From Photobacterium gaetbulicola Gung47 (GTDB lineage: Bacteria > Pseudomonadota > Gammaproteobacteria > Enterobacterales > Vibrionaceae), in contig CP005974.1 of the NCBI GenBank assembly GCA_000940995.1, forward strand, positions 2,480,001-2,544,000: a DNA stretch of 64,000 nucleotides, in the 5' to 3' direction. The position numbers were made by a program, and so were the translations under genes. Below the pieces are notes generated by a model that saw nothing but the letters and a program-made list of their open reading frames with translations, made no database searches and was not told the origin of the DNA. Within the stretch, counting starts at the first letter, position 1, and every line of letters begins with the position of its first letter. Of this stretch, positions 27,169-35,747 are shown piece by piece.

Positions 27169-27768
27169 TTAATCAAAGTGAAATCTGTGCTTACCGTGAG
27201 CCGCTTTGGTTTTCAGGTAATTCTCATTACCGTCTTTAAGGTGTGCTTTAGTACCCACCACTTCTGTAATCACAATACCGAGAGCTTCGAGCTCGCGGAT
27301 TTTTTTCGGATTATTGGTGATCAAGCGAATTTCTTTTAAGCCCAGTGCCGCAAGCATGTGGGCCGCCTCAGAGAAATCACGCAGATCATCACCAAAACCG
27401 AGGTGATTATTCGCCTCGTAAGTATTCATTCCCTGGCTTTGCAGTTCATAAGCATCGATCTTATTATAAAGACCAATCCCGCGACCTTCTTGGCGCAAAT
27501 ACAGCAGTACCCCGCCCTGCTCGCCCATCTTTTCAATGGTTTCATCCAGCTGTTCACCACAATCACAACGCGAAGAGTGGAAAACATCACCCGTTAGACA
27601 CTCAGAATGCATACGCACAAGTGGCGGTATTGAACGCTGATCGGCATTTTGGAAAATCACAGCAACATGTTCTTTGCCTGACTCTAGTCCTCGGAAGGAA
27701 AGCAGTTCAGCAGGAATATCACTTCTTTTACCGACTTTAAAAGGCACTCGGGCCCTTACTTTAACCAT
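27169..27768 (-). CDS. ribA: GTP cyclohydrolase II (riboflavin synthesis)
   Basis: A 199-residue zinc enzyme that opens GTP to 2,5-diamino-6-ribosylamino-4-pyrimidinone 5'-phosphate, the first committed step to riboflavin. The zinc cysteines are in CLTGDVFHSSRCDCG and the catalytic LRQEGRGIGLYNKIDAY block follows; LITNNPKKIREL is also conserved. The length and N-terminus (MVKVRARVPFKVG) match the Vibrio type. The ATG at 27768 has AGGA six bases upstream and is preferred over a start nine codons earlier. No FMN riboswitch is visible in the leader. Confidence 0.93.
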   Translation of the reverse strand: MVKVRARVPFKVGKRSDIPAELLSFRGLESGKEHVAVIFQNADQRSIPPLVRMHSECLTGDVFHSSRCDCGEQLDETIEKMGEQGGVLLYLRQEGRGIGLYNKIDAYELQSQGMNTYEANNHLGFGDDLRDFSEAAHMLAALGLKEIRLITNNPKKIRELEALGIVITEVVGTKAHLKDGNENYLKTKAAHGKHRFHFD

Positions 27769-28118
27769 GTTGTTCCTAAGTACTTCTACAGCCAAAACAG
27801 TAGCGGCAATCCAATCGATACAAACCTAACGGCAAAGGCTACAGGCATACTGTTTGACTGACTATTCTCTACACAACACCCAGCCGTTGATACTCGCAAG
27901 TACAGCTGTCGCTAGGGTATTACTCTTTTACTCGGGTAGATATACCCAAATGACTTCAAGGGACCAACTCAAACAGGTGACTTGAAGCGACTTGGGTATA
28001 ATTGGTAATGATATCTAAAATTATTGCACTAAAACAGCGTAAAGGTATAGGTTGCTGCTTATCAGAGCAATATTAACCACCCCTCCAAGGAAATGTTATA
28101 ACATAACAAAGGCAGTGA
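27769..28118. other. Intergenic region upstream of ribA
   Basis: About 350 bp holding the ribA promoter, not resolved by eye, and the 60-bp palindromic element at 27941-28000. No gene. Confidence 0.45.
27941..28000. repeat. 60-bp palindromic intergenic repeat (TATACCCAA... type)
   Basis: Left arm TATACCCAAATGACTTCAAG (27941-27960) and right arm CTTGAAGCGACTTGGGTATA (27981-28000) are inverted with three mismatches around a 20-bp centre. Sequences beginning TATACCCAA and containing CTTCAAG recur between genes in vibrios, Photorhabdus and Yersinia and belong to an ERIC-like class of non-coding palindromes. I see only one copy in this window. Confidence 0.65.
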
Positions 28119-28141
28119 TAAAACCACAGGTTTTCTGTGGC
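28119..28141 (-). terminator. Terminator of the small membrane-protein gene
   Basis: Minus strand: CCACAG-aaaac-CTGTGG followed by TTTT, starting right after the stop codon. Confidence 0.8.
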
Positions 28142-28483
28142 TTAGGCGCTGCAGGCACGATAGTAAGCTTTGAGTTTTTGTCCCTGGAAAAGACACATCG
28201 ACATTAGCGTAAAGCAGACTACCGCCGCCATGATCACCAACATCCGCAGCCAGTCATCTCCCATCATCAGCCTGACAGTGATCATAGTGTACGTCACATG
28301 CAGCCACTTCAGCGCTACGAGACTCAAACTGATCGACATCATATAAGGTATCCACCGATGGCGAATACCTAACAGGATAGGGTAAACGAGTAGCAACAAG
28401 CACGGAATCCATGCTCCGTAACGCAAGAAATGTGCGCCAAGTAACCAAAAACTCAGGATTATCGGGAAAAAACGTAATATCAT
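28142..28483 (-). CDS. Small integral membrane protein, unknown function
   Basis: A 113-residue protein made almost wholly of hydrophobic segments; I count four helices, with a basic stretch (IRHRW) between the second and third, and a soluble C-terminal tail containing Cys. The start at 28483 has GGGGGTG six bases upstream; an in-frame TTG lies five codons earlier. It is a single-gene unit with a tight terminator. I do not recognise the family. Confidence 0.6.
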   Translation of the reverse strand: MILRFFPIILSFWLLGAHFLRYGAWIPCLLLLVYPILLGIRHRWIPYMMSISLSLVALKWLHVTYTMITVRLMMGDDWLRMLVIMAAVVCFTLMSMCLFQGQKLKAYYRACSA

Positions 28484-28690
28484 GAAACACCCCCACAAAG
28501 AAGTATTATATATACATCTTTAATACACCAATATAAAGGTAAATCTCAGCAGTCCACCAATTGAAATGCGGTAGCAGAGCGTCAAAGTAAATAGAAGCAC
28601 TTTTTTTACCCTGCCAATGCATTTCCCCTGTTATATCCAAAAAAGTTATGTTTCAATAGCGCCCTTTTTGAGCAACTCGTTAACGCTTCG

Positions 28691-30220
28691 ATGAACATGA
28701 CTCTTTGGCTACGCTGGCGCTTTCCTTTCCTGTTCTTTCTAATGGGGGCAGTGGCTATTGCTTTTTGTTCGCAGCCCATCCGCCACTACCTGTTCAAAAG
28801 TGAAGTTGAGAAGCGACTCGAAAACATCCATAAGTTCTATCAGGAAAGATATCTGAATGTAGGGCATGAATTACAAGCGTTGATAGGCGAGCTCAACTTT
28901 ACCTGCACACCGCACGATATCGCCTTACTGCGCGAAACTATCGAGCAGTCGACGGGTATCCAGCTGCTGGAGCTCCAGACAGCAGAGGGCCATTGCTCGG
29001 TATATGGCAACAATGTGCCGTTGATAAAACACTTTGATAATCCTGTCGAAGTTATCTTGCACGAAACTGTCGATTTTAGCTATGACATCGCTCCTTATCA
29101 CAACCATCGCCTGAAGGTCCACTACCGGCTTCAAGAAGCCAGCCTGATCCTCATTACCGAGCCAGTGCAAAATGTTTTCACCCGCAGTGAGGTTTGCTCA
29201 AGCTGCACCGCCATCACCTTTAGCCGTGGCGGCGAAGAAATTCAGGTGTATCCGATGCAGGGCAATGAACAATACTTTCCTATTGCCAGCCAACCCTTTG
29301 GCCCGAACTATGCCATAAATGTCTATGCCACTGAGCAAGGGATCGACTATGTGACAGAGCATGACCTGTTCCTTACCCAGTTACTGCTGTTTTTTATGTT
29401 GCTGTCTGTTAGTTTGATGATCGGGCTGTACCGAACCCCCGAACGGACGTTGAAGGAAATGATATCCTTCGGCCTGCTCAAAAAGGAGTTTGTCCCTTTC
29501 TATCAACCGATTATCGATACCCGTACCGATTCGATGGCCTGCTGCGAAGTGTTGATACGTTGGCAACGCGCAGACGGGGAGCTTATTTCTCCTAATCAAT
29601 TTATCCCCATCGCTGAACACAATGGTCAAATCAAGCTACTGACGCAATATATGCTTGAGCAAGTGATTGACCAATTCCAGGACGAGTTCTTTGTCAACAA
29701 GGGGTTTTACGTCAGTATTAATGTCACCCCGCAACAACTGGAGGACGACGAGTTTCTCCATACGACAATCAACTTGCTCAAACAGCGCAATGTCCCTGCC
29801 CACAGGCTGGCATTCGAGGTAACAGAGCGAATCCCATTTAAGAACCTGGCGAAAGCCAAGAGCATTATCCAGCAGCTGACAGACTTTGGCATTTCGATCA
29901 AGCTAGATGACGCTGGTACCGGTTATGGTGGGTTTAGCTACCTACAAAACCTGCCAATCGATACATTGAAGATCGATAAGATGTTTATCGACACTATCGG
30001 CACCAATGATGTTAAGTCCAACATACTTGACTCAATCATCCTGTTTGCCAAACACGCAGGCCTCAAAGTCATCGCCGAGGGTGTCGAAACAGCAGAACAG
30101 GTTGCCTACCTGCATCAACGCGATATTCATCTGATGCAAGGCTTCTATTTTGCCAAGCCCATGCCGTTCAGTGAATTTAGGCTGTATTTACAACAAGATC
30201 TGCAGAGTTCGTCGAGCTAA
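28691..30220 (+). CDS. CSS-motif EAL-domain cyclic-di-GMP phosphodiesterase, second copy
   Basis: A 509-residue membrane enzyme with the same plan as the gene at 22835: helix 1 (about 13-28), periplasmic sensor with Cys72 (TCTPHD) and Cys102 (HCSVY) plus an extra CSSC at 169-172, helix 2 (about 226-245), then an EAL domain. Catalytic elements present are CCEVLIRW, SINVTPQQ, EVTERIP, LDDAGTGYGG and EGVETAEQ, so an active phosphodiesterase is expected. The sequences differ enough that the pair is not a recent duplication. Upstream DNA has no clear operator. Confidence 0.85.
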   Translation: MNMTLWLRWRFPFLFFLMGAVAIAFCSQPIRHYLFKSEVEKRLENIHKFYQERYLNVGHELQALIGELNFTCTPHDIALLRETIEQSTGIQLLELQTAEGHCSVYGNNVPLIKHFDNPVEVILHETVDFSYDIAPYHNHRLKVHYRLQEASLILITEPVQNVFTRSEVCSSCTAITFSRGGEEIQVYPMQGNEQYFPIASQPFGPNYAINVYATEQGIDYVTEHDLFLTQLLLFFMLLSVSLMIGLYRTPERTLKEMISFGLLKKEFVPFYQPIIDTRTDSMACCEVLIRWQRADGELISPNQFIPIAEHNGQIKLLTQYMLEQVIDQFQDEFFVNKGFYVSINVTPQQLEDDEFLHTTINLLKQRNVPAHRLAFEVTERIPFKNLAKAKSIIQQLTDFGISIKLDDAGTGYGGFSYLQNLPIDTLKIDKMFIDTIGTNDVKSNILDSIILFAKHAGLKVIAEGVETAEQVAYLHQRDIHLMQGFYFAKPMPFSEFRLYLQQDLQSSSS

Positions 30221-30395
30221 TTTAGCTGTGATATTAATCAACCGATAACTTTTTGCGCAACTTTAATTGTTATTTTTTGCAGAAACTCTAAAATTGCTCG
30301 GTTACATTCCTATAGCACCTGTCACAGCACAGGCTAGGATAAATTAATTAGTCTTGCTGCTAACAGGCAGCAATTGACGCAGTAAAGGAAACGAC

Positions 30396-31301
30396 ATGAT
30401 TCAAGTAGTTGGTCACAAAAACCCTGATAGCGATAGCATCTGTTCAGCACTTGTTGGTGCTGCTCTTCTTAAAGCTCGTGGCGTTGAAGCTAAAGCTGTT
30501 CGTCAAGGTGAAATTAACCGTGAAACACAGCACATTCTTCAGACAGCCGGTGTTGACCAGCCTGAAATGTGTACAGGTGTTGCCGGTGAGAAAGTTTGGC
30601 TTGTTGACTACACTGACTTGGCACAGGCACCTGACGACATCGCAGAAGCAGAAATCGTAGGTATTGTTGACCACCACCGTCTAGGTGACGTGATGACAGT
30701 TAACCCGCTTGAAGCATGGATCTGGCCGGTGGGTTGTACTTGTACCATCATGTTCAACCTATTCAAGATGGAAAACGTAGAAATCACTCGCGAACTTGCC
30801 ACACTGATGATGTCGGCTATCCTGAGTGACACTGTTGGCTTTGCGTCTCCAACTTGCACGCAAAAAGACAAAGATGCCGTTGCTGAACTCGCTCCACTAG
30901 CGGGTGTTGAAGATCTAGACCTGTTCATCAAAGAGCTACTGATCGCTAAAACTGACATCCAGGGTTTATCTGCTGCAGAACTTGTTGAAAAAGATCTGAA
31001 AGCGTACCCGTTCAAAGAGCGTAACGTTGTTGTAGGCCAGATCGAACTTGCAACTCTTGAGCAAGTTGAAGATATGATTGCTGAGCTTGAAGCCGATCTT
31101 CAGCGTCGTTGTGACGAGGAAGGCCTGGCAATGGCTGCCCTAATGCTAACTGATATCACTACCAGCACAACGCGCTTGCTTTACAAAGGTGAGTGGAACG
31201 AGGTGCTAGATGCCTATGCTAAAGACGGCATGCTGATGATGGAAAACACCCTAAGCCGTAAGAAGCAGGGCTGGCCATGGCTTCAGCAAGTACTTGCTTG
31301 A
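30396..31301 (+). CDS. ppaC: Manganese-dependent inorganic pyrophosphatase (family II)
   Basis: A 301-residue DHH-family enzyme that hydrolyses pyrophosphate. It has all hallmarks: GHKNPDSDS at 6-14, DYTD near 71-74, the DHH of VDHHRLG near 91-97, and the C-terminal substrate loop SRKKQ at about 288-292. CBS or DRTGG regulatory inserts are absent, so it is the short constitutive type. Codon use is strongly biased, as for an abundant protein. Ribosome site AAAGGA is seven bases before the ATG. Confidence 0.95.
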   Translation: MIQVVGHKNPDSDSICSALVGAALLKARGVEAKAVRQGEINRETQHILQTAGVDQPEMCTGVAGEKVWLVDYTDLAQAPDDIAEAEIVGIVDHHRLGDVMTVNPLEAWIWPVGCTCTIMFNLFKMENVEITRELATLMMSAILSDTVGFASPTCTQKDKDAVAELAPLAGVEDLDLFIKELLIAKTDIQGLSAAELVEKDLKAYPFKERNVVVGQIELATLEQVEDMIAELEADLQRRCDEEGLAMAALMLTDITTSTTRLLYKGEWNEVLDAYAKDGMLMMENTLSRKKQGWPWLQQVLA

Positions 31302-31323
31302 TAGCTGGTACCACTGTTATTGG

Positions 31324-31352
31324 AAAGGAACGCTTCGGCGTTCCTTTTTTTG
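31324..31352. terminator. Terminator between ppaC and the patatin gene
   Basis: AAAGGAACG-cttcgg-CGTTCCTTT then more T; A-tract on the other side is shorter, so mainly for ppaC. Confidence 0.88.
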
Positions 31353-31384
31353 ATCTCAACACACTGCAAGCAAGCTATTGCCCG

Positions 31385-32593
31385 TTAGCGCTTCACGGCG
31401 GTGGTTTCATTCAAAATATCGGCAAAATGAGAGACAAACTCGCGGCCTATCAGCTTGCCTTCACGATAATCAATTTCCAGATCATCTTTGCTGCTAAGTA
31501 GTGCACGACTCTTCAAGCTTTTCTCAGGCGCAATCTGAATAACGTGCAGACCGTCAGGCGGTGACAACATGAACTCGTGTGCATCTTGATAGGTGATATA
31601 GTAGCGGTTTAGCATATCGATGACTTCCAGGCGCTTGCTGTTGCCTGTAAGTGAGAGAAAACGCTCAATATTGTCTGCTGAAAGTAAACTCCAGCCCTTG
31701 CCTTTGCTCGCTGGTGTTTCCGCTGCATCAGCCTCAGCTTGTTCAGGCTTGAGTAATAGCTCTTTCTCGCGCCACCCCAACTTCCAACTCTCGAACTTGG
31801 TCGTAAGCTCACCATGAAGCGCTTTCACCTTATCAATGGATTGGTTCAAGCTAAGCCGATCAATATATTCAGGCAGGGCAATTTCTACTTTTCCACGCCA
31901 ATCATTAAACAGACGGCTTTCATCTTGGGGCAAGGCAACAGGTTCCGTCCTGACGACGACCACAAGTTCTGCCCCTCTCTGCCATGCCTCCCTCACTGGC
32001 ACGGCGGCACTGACACCGCCATCGACCCACTCCAAATCATCGAAATTAACAGGTTGGTTGTAGATCACCGGTATGGCGCATGAAGCCCGCAACACTTCAC
32101 ACCAGTTTTTCTCATACATAGGCATGTAAATGTCGCATAAGGTATCCTTGCGCGTGGCACAAGCTAATGCGGTCCGGTGCTGAAGGACTTCCCGGGCAGT
32201 CACAAGATCGAGCGGAATGGACCCTTGTGCACGAACCTCATCCAAGGCCCAGTCAAGGTTCATTGATTTCTGTTGGCTTAGGTATTTATATAAGTTGAAA
32301 AATTCAGTGTCGGTCGTGAAATTGGTAATGAACTGATACCCGAAACGGGGCTGACGGCTGATAAAAGAAGAGAGGTTCAGCGCTCCAGCAGAGGTGCCGA
32401 TATAAAGTTCAAACGGGTCGAAATCGCTTTCTAAAAACGCATCAAACACGCCGGCCGTAAAAATACCACGTTGCCCTCCCCCCTGAACAACTAGCGCTAT
32501 CTTTTTCTTTCTTGCACTAAGCAGTTGGTGCGAAAAATTGTTAATGGAAGGTAAATCAAACGCTTTTAAGCTAAACGGTAAGTGATTTGTCAT
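31385..32593 (-). CDS. Patatin-like phospholipase, YjjU-like
   Basis: A 402-residue serine lipase. The oxyanion loop is QGGGQRGIF (about 37-45), the nucleophile elbow GTSAG carries Ser about residue 68, and the catalytic Asp is in WVDGGVSAAVP. ASCAIPVIY between them is also standard. The N-terminal two thirds resemble E. coli YjjU; a charged Ala/Glu/Lys-rich linker (about 285-300) precedes a C-terminal region seen in vibrio members (DUF6363-like). No signal peptide, so it is likely cytosolic or membrane-peripheral. Substrate unknown. Confidence 0.85.
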   Translation of the reverse strand: MTNHLPFSLKAFDLPSINNFSHQLLSARKKKIALVVQGGGQRGIFTAGVFDAFLESDFDPFELYIGTSAGALNLSSFISRQPRFGYQFITNFTTDTEFFNLYKYLSQQKSMNLDWALDEVRAQGSIPLDLVTAREVLQHRTALACATRKDTLCDIYMPMYEKNWCEVLRASCAIPVIYNQPVNFDDLEWVDGGVSAAVPVREAWQRGAELVVVVRTEPVALPQDESRLFNDWRGKVEIALPEYIDRLSLNQSIDKVKALHGELTTKFESWKLGWREKELLLKPEQAEADAAETPASKGKGWSLLSADNIERFLSLTGNSKRLEVIDMLNRYYITYQDAHEFMLSPPDGLHVIQIAPEKSLKSRALLSSKDDLEIDYREGKLIGREFVSHFADILNETTAVKR

Positions 32594-32692
32594 ACTGCTA
32601 AACCAATCCTACTAGATTCCCTGGCAGACAGTATACCTTCCTTAGTTTGATTAAACCTTAATTATAATTTTATTCTTTTGTTTATTAACATG

Positions 32693-32782
32693 TTACATAG
32701 TTACAGAGACGAGACCAAAGCCTAGCAAGACTGTCATGGTAATAATTGCTGTGCATATTGCTAGTTTCAAATCAAAGTCCAT
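32693..32782 (-). CDS. 29-aa predicted single-span membrane protein
   Basis: Too short for usual gene finders. ATG at 32782 is preceded by AAGGGG at seven bases, a strong ribosome site. The product starts MDFDLKLAICTA, continues into a run of hydrophobic residues (IITMTVLLGFGLVSV) and ends TM, giving one membrane helix. It lies between the patatin and outer-membrane protein genes. The good ribosome site and helix-only content support a real small protein; no function is proposed. Confidence 0.5.
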   Translation of the reverse strand: MDFDLKLAICTAIITMTVLLGFGLVSVTM

Positions 32783-32923
32783 AATAATCCCCTTCCCCAG
32801 AAAGCAATCTTAACAAACCATTAACCCTATTTTAGGGGGAGTTCAAGATTCTGGCTAATGAAAAAGCAATAATATAAGAAAGCTGTCACACTTATACTTG
32901 GGTTTGCGCTAATGGATAATGGT

Positions 32924-33517
32924 ATGAAAATTGGACATTTATTGATCGCTGCTACTGGGTTGTTAACCGCATCATGGGCGGCATCGGCGAATACTATCTA
33001 TGTGACACCGTATGTTGGATATACCTTTTCGAACTCGATAAAAGATGACAATGGGACAAGAATCGCTCCCGACGACGATCCCCACTACTCAATCACTATT
33101 GAGACCGATTTGGATAACGGCCGAGTTGGCTTATTTGTTAGCCACCTTCCGACTGGTTACGAGAATTTTTCCAATTCCGGCTCTTTTACCTACGTTCATT
33201 TCCAGAGTTCATTGCGTTTCAATACCTTCGAGCACTTTGATACCTATCTTGGCGCAAGCATAGGCACAACCATAGTCGATGCCGACTGGAGTGATCAAGA
33301 TCTTGTTTTCTCAGGTGGTTTTCTGGGTGGTCTCGAGTATAAATTTACTTCCAATTTCTCGGTCCTTCTTGAAGGCCGCTGGCTGGCAAACCTCATGGAA
33401 AGTGATACAACAACCATCTGTCACCTGCCCCAAGGTAACGAAAGCTGCAAAATCAGCGTCGATTCTGAGTGGTTGACCCAGTTCCAGACGAACCTCGGCT
33501 TCACCTACGCGTTCTAA
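32924..33517 (+). CDS. Outer-membrane beta-barrel protein, OmpA-like 8-strand type
   Basis: A 197-residue secreted protein. The signal peptide runs to ASA-N (about residue 23); the mature part alternates polar and hydrophobic residues in strands (for example YVTPYVGYTF, VGLFVSHL, FLGGLEYKF) and ends with the aromatic TYAF signature of barrels inserted by the BAM machine. This matches an eight-strand barrel of the OmpA/OmpW size class. Two cysteines near the end (ICHL and SCKI) could make a loop disulfide. Start ATG 32924 is used; an ATG four codons before is possible. Confidence 0.7.
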   Translation: MKIGHLLIAATGLLTASWAASANTIYVTPYVGYTFSNSIKDDNGTRIAPDDDPHYSITIETDLDNGRVGLFVSHLPTGYENFSNSGSFTYVHFQSSLRFNTFEHFDTYLGASIGTTIVDADWSDQDLVFSGGFLGGLEYKFTSNFSVLLEGRWLANLMESDTTTICHLPQGNESCKISVDSEWLTQFQTNLGFTYAF

Positions 33518-33905
33518 CCTCTTCGGCTAGTTAAGCAGTAGCTCCCCCGTTAGCGCCAGCGAAAATTTTCGCTGGCGTGCTGATACCCTACTATAGGGCC
33601 ATTTTTTAGACATTATCATTGTGTTTGTAAAATAATATTTCCAACCAAGCAGTTTCCCTCTTGGTAGTTTTTTACACCAGCATGAAAACAATCCCCCTCC
33701 TCTTGTCTGGCATCTCTATAAAAACCAATAATTAACAACTGGTCAATTTTACAGTTACAACACCACACTCTATTGCTTTACATATTTACTCTAGTTAATC
33801 TCGTCCCATCAGCGTGGTCTTACCTTTTAATTCTCACGCTAAGTATCGATATTAATTGGAATAATTCTCTGACTAATCCTATTTCTATAGTGATTTGCCG
33901 TACAT
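33518..33905. other. Intergenic region upstream of metP
   Basis: About 390 bp. The only structured part is the perfect 24-bp palindrome at 33554-33577; the rest is AT-rich and should contain the metP promoter. Confidence 0.4.
33554..33577. terminator. Perfect 24-bp palindrome after the barrel-protein gene
   Basis: CGCCAGCGAAAA and TTTTCGCTGGCG are exact complements with no spacer, 37 bp past the stop. There is no T-run after it, so it may be a weak or Rho-assisted terminator or an mRNA-protecting hairpin. Confidence 0.5.
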
Positions 33906-33917
33906 AAGGAGATGTGT

Positions 33918-35405
33918 ATGAAACGTGAACAATGGGGCTCGCGCGCAGGATTCATCCTTGCTGCAGTTGGCTCTGCAATCGGCCTAGGGAACATTTGGCG
34001 ATTCCCATATATGGCTTACGAAAATGGTGGTGGCGCCTTTTTTGTTCCCTATCTTTTTGCCATGCTCACCGCCGGCATCCCATTTATGATTATGGAGTTT
34101 AGCCTGGGTCATAAACTTCGCGGGGCCGCTCCGAGAGCTTTTTCCAAGCTTGGGGTTAAATATGAGTGGTTAGGATGGTTTCAGGTATTTATCGCGGCCA
34201 TTATCGCGGTCTACTATGTGGCAATTATCGGCTGGGCGATTTCTTACCTGAGTTACTCTTTCACCCAAAGCTGGGGGACTGATACCAATGCCTTCTTCTT
34301 TGGCGAGTACCTGCAACTGGGTGACAATACCCCAAGTCAGCTTGGTAGCCTGCAAAGCCATATTGCCATCCCTATGACAATTGCTTGGGCTATCACCTTT
34401 GCTGCCATATTCACAGGGGTAAAAGGGGGTATCGAACGCGCCAGCAAAATCATGATGCCGCTACTCTTTATCATGGTACTGGCTTTGATTGCCCGTGTCG
34501 TATTCCTGCCAGGGGCACTGGACGGCCTCAACTACCTGTTCCAGCCAGACTTTAGCAAAATCATGGATGCAAAAGTATGGTCTGCTGCCTACGGCCAAAT
34601 ATTCTTCACCCTGAGCGTTGGCTTCGCCATCATGATCGCTTACTCAAGCTACCTGCCAGAGAAGTCTGATATCAACAACAATGCCTTTATGACCGTGCTA
34701 ATCAACTGTGGATTCTCGATTACTGCAGGGGTCTTGATCTTCGGAGTACTCGGCTACATGGCGCAAGAGCAAGCAAAACCTATTACCGAAGTTGTTTCGG
34801 CAGGTGTAGGCTTGGCATTTGTCACCATTCCGGCTGCAATTAACCTATTGCCGGCGCCGTTCATCTTAGGGCCATTGTTCTTCTTGGCCTTGGTCGTTGC
34901 TGGTCTTAGCTCGCACATTTCAATTATCGAAGCGGTAACGTCCGCCATCATCGATAAGCTCAATATCAGCCGAAAAGTGGCCGCCTCGTTGGTGTGTGGC
35001 GTGGGCTTTGTTGTTTCAATGGCATTCGCCACCAATGGCGGGCTGCTGTTACTAGACTTGGTTGACTACTTCATTAACAACGTTGCCTTGCTGGCAAGCT
35101 GTCTTGTGGAACTGGTAGTGATTGCTTGGCTGCTGAAAGTGTCTGATATACGTAGCTATGTGAATAACATTTCTGAATTCAGCATCGGCAAGTGGTTTGA
35201 AATTTGTATCCGCTTCCTCAGCCCCGCCATGCTGGCGGTTATTCTGGGCACCAACCTGGTCAATACCTTCAACGACGGTTACGGCGGTTACGCAGTCTCT
35301 GATCTGATGGTATTGGGCTGGGGACTTGTAGCAGCAATGTTTGTTGTTGCCGTCATCATCAATGCTTCATCTAAACCACAGCCACAACAGGAGGCCAAGC
35401 TATGA
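33918..35405 (+). CDS. metP: Sodium-dependent NSS-family amino-acid importer MetP (methionine/alanine)
   Basis: A 495-residue neurotransmitter:sodium symporter homologue with about eleven helices. The N-terminal WGSRAGFILAAVGSAIGLGNIWRFPY is the family signature that lines the Na+ and substrate site. Directly downstream and overlapping (ATGA) is a 33-aa MetS-type subunit, the arrangement of the MetPS methionine/alanine uptake system. The ATG at 33918 is six bases after AAGGAG; an ATG two codons earlier abuts the ribosome site and is unlikely. Other NSS members import tyrosine or tryptophan, but the MetS partner favours methionine/alanine. Confidence 0.85.
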   Translation: MKREQWGSRAGFILAAVGSAIGLGNIWRFPYMAYENGGGAFFVPYLFAMLTAGIPFMIMEFSLGHKLRGAAPRAFSKLGVKYEWLGWFQVFIAAIIAVYYVAIIGWAISYLSYSFTQSWGTDTNAFFFGEYLQLGDNTPSQLGSLQSHIAIPMTIAWAITFAAIFTGVKGGIERASKIMMPLLFIMVLALIARVVFLPGALDGLNYLFQPDFSKIMDAKVWSAAYGQIFFTLSVGFAIMIAYSSYLPEKSDINNNAFMTVLINCGFSITAGVLIFGVLGYMAQEQAKPITEVVSAGVGLAFVTIPAAINLLPAPFILGPLFFLALVVAGLSSHISIIEAVTSAIIDKLNISRKVAASLVCGVGFVVSMAFATNGGLLLLDLVDYFINNVALLASCLVELVVIAWLLKVSDIRSYVNNISEFSIGKWFEICIRFLSPAMLAVILGTNLVNTFNDGYGGYAVSDLMVLGWGLVAAMFVVAVIINASSKPQPQQEAKL

Positions 35406-35503
35406 CAACAGGCGCAATCATTATGATGCTTTTCGGTTTGGGTATCACCTGGGGTGGCGCAGCTTACTGCATTTCCGTCGCGATGAAAAAGCACCACTCG
35501 TAA
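35402..35503 (+). CDS. metS: MetS-type small subunit of methionine/alanine importer, 33 aa
   Basis: Read by eye from the ATG at 35402 that overlaps the metP stop. The product begins MTTGAIIMMLFGLGITWGG and ends in basic KKHHS, i.e. one membrane helix with a positive tail, which is the pattern of MetS small subunits in the NSS family. Below the size limit of most gene finders. GGAGG lies nine bases before it inside metP. A terminator 22 bp later closes the metPS operon. Confidence 0.85.
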   Translation: MTTGAIIMMLFGLGITWGGAAYCISVAMKKHHS

Positions 35504-35524
35504 AATTCTGATTAATTAACCTAC

Positions 35525-35553
35525 AAGGAGGCGTATATGCCTCCTTTTTTTTC
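35525..35553 (+). terminator. Terminator of metPS
   Basis: AAGGAGGC-gtatat-GCCTCCTT followed by T6. Confidence 0.92.
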
Positions 35554-35747
35554 CGCAAAGAATGAAGCAAATGTGTTAACAATGATCCATTCTCATAAAG
35601 AATTCTTTTCCTATTTGCAATCAGATAGCTACAATCGAATCGTCTAGATAGGGCGACACATAACATATAACGCAGCATATTCGCGCTAAGTCGCCAGGTA
35701 ATTGTCAGCTACAAAGCCCAATGAAAACAAATAATCAAGGAACAGAA

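Noticed and set aside
27769..28141. Possible FMN riboswitch before ribA
   Set aside because: No conserved RFN-element boxes were found; the structure present is the palindromic repeat.
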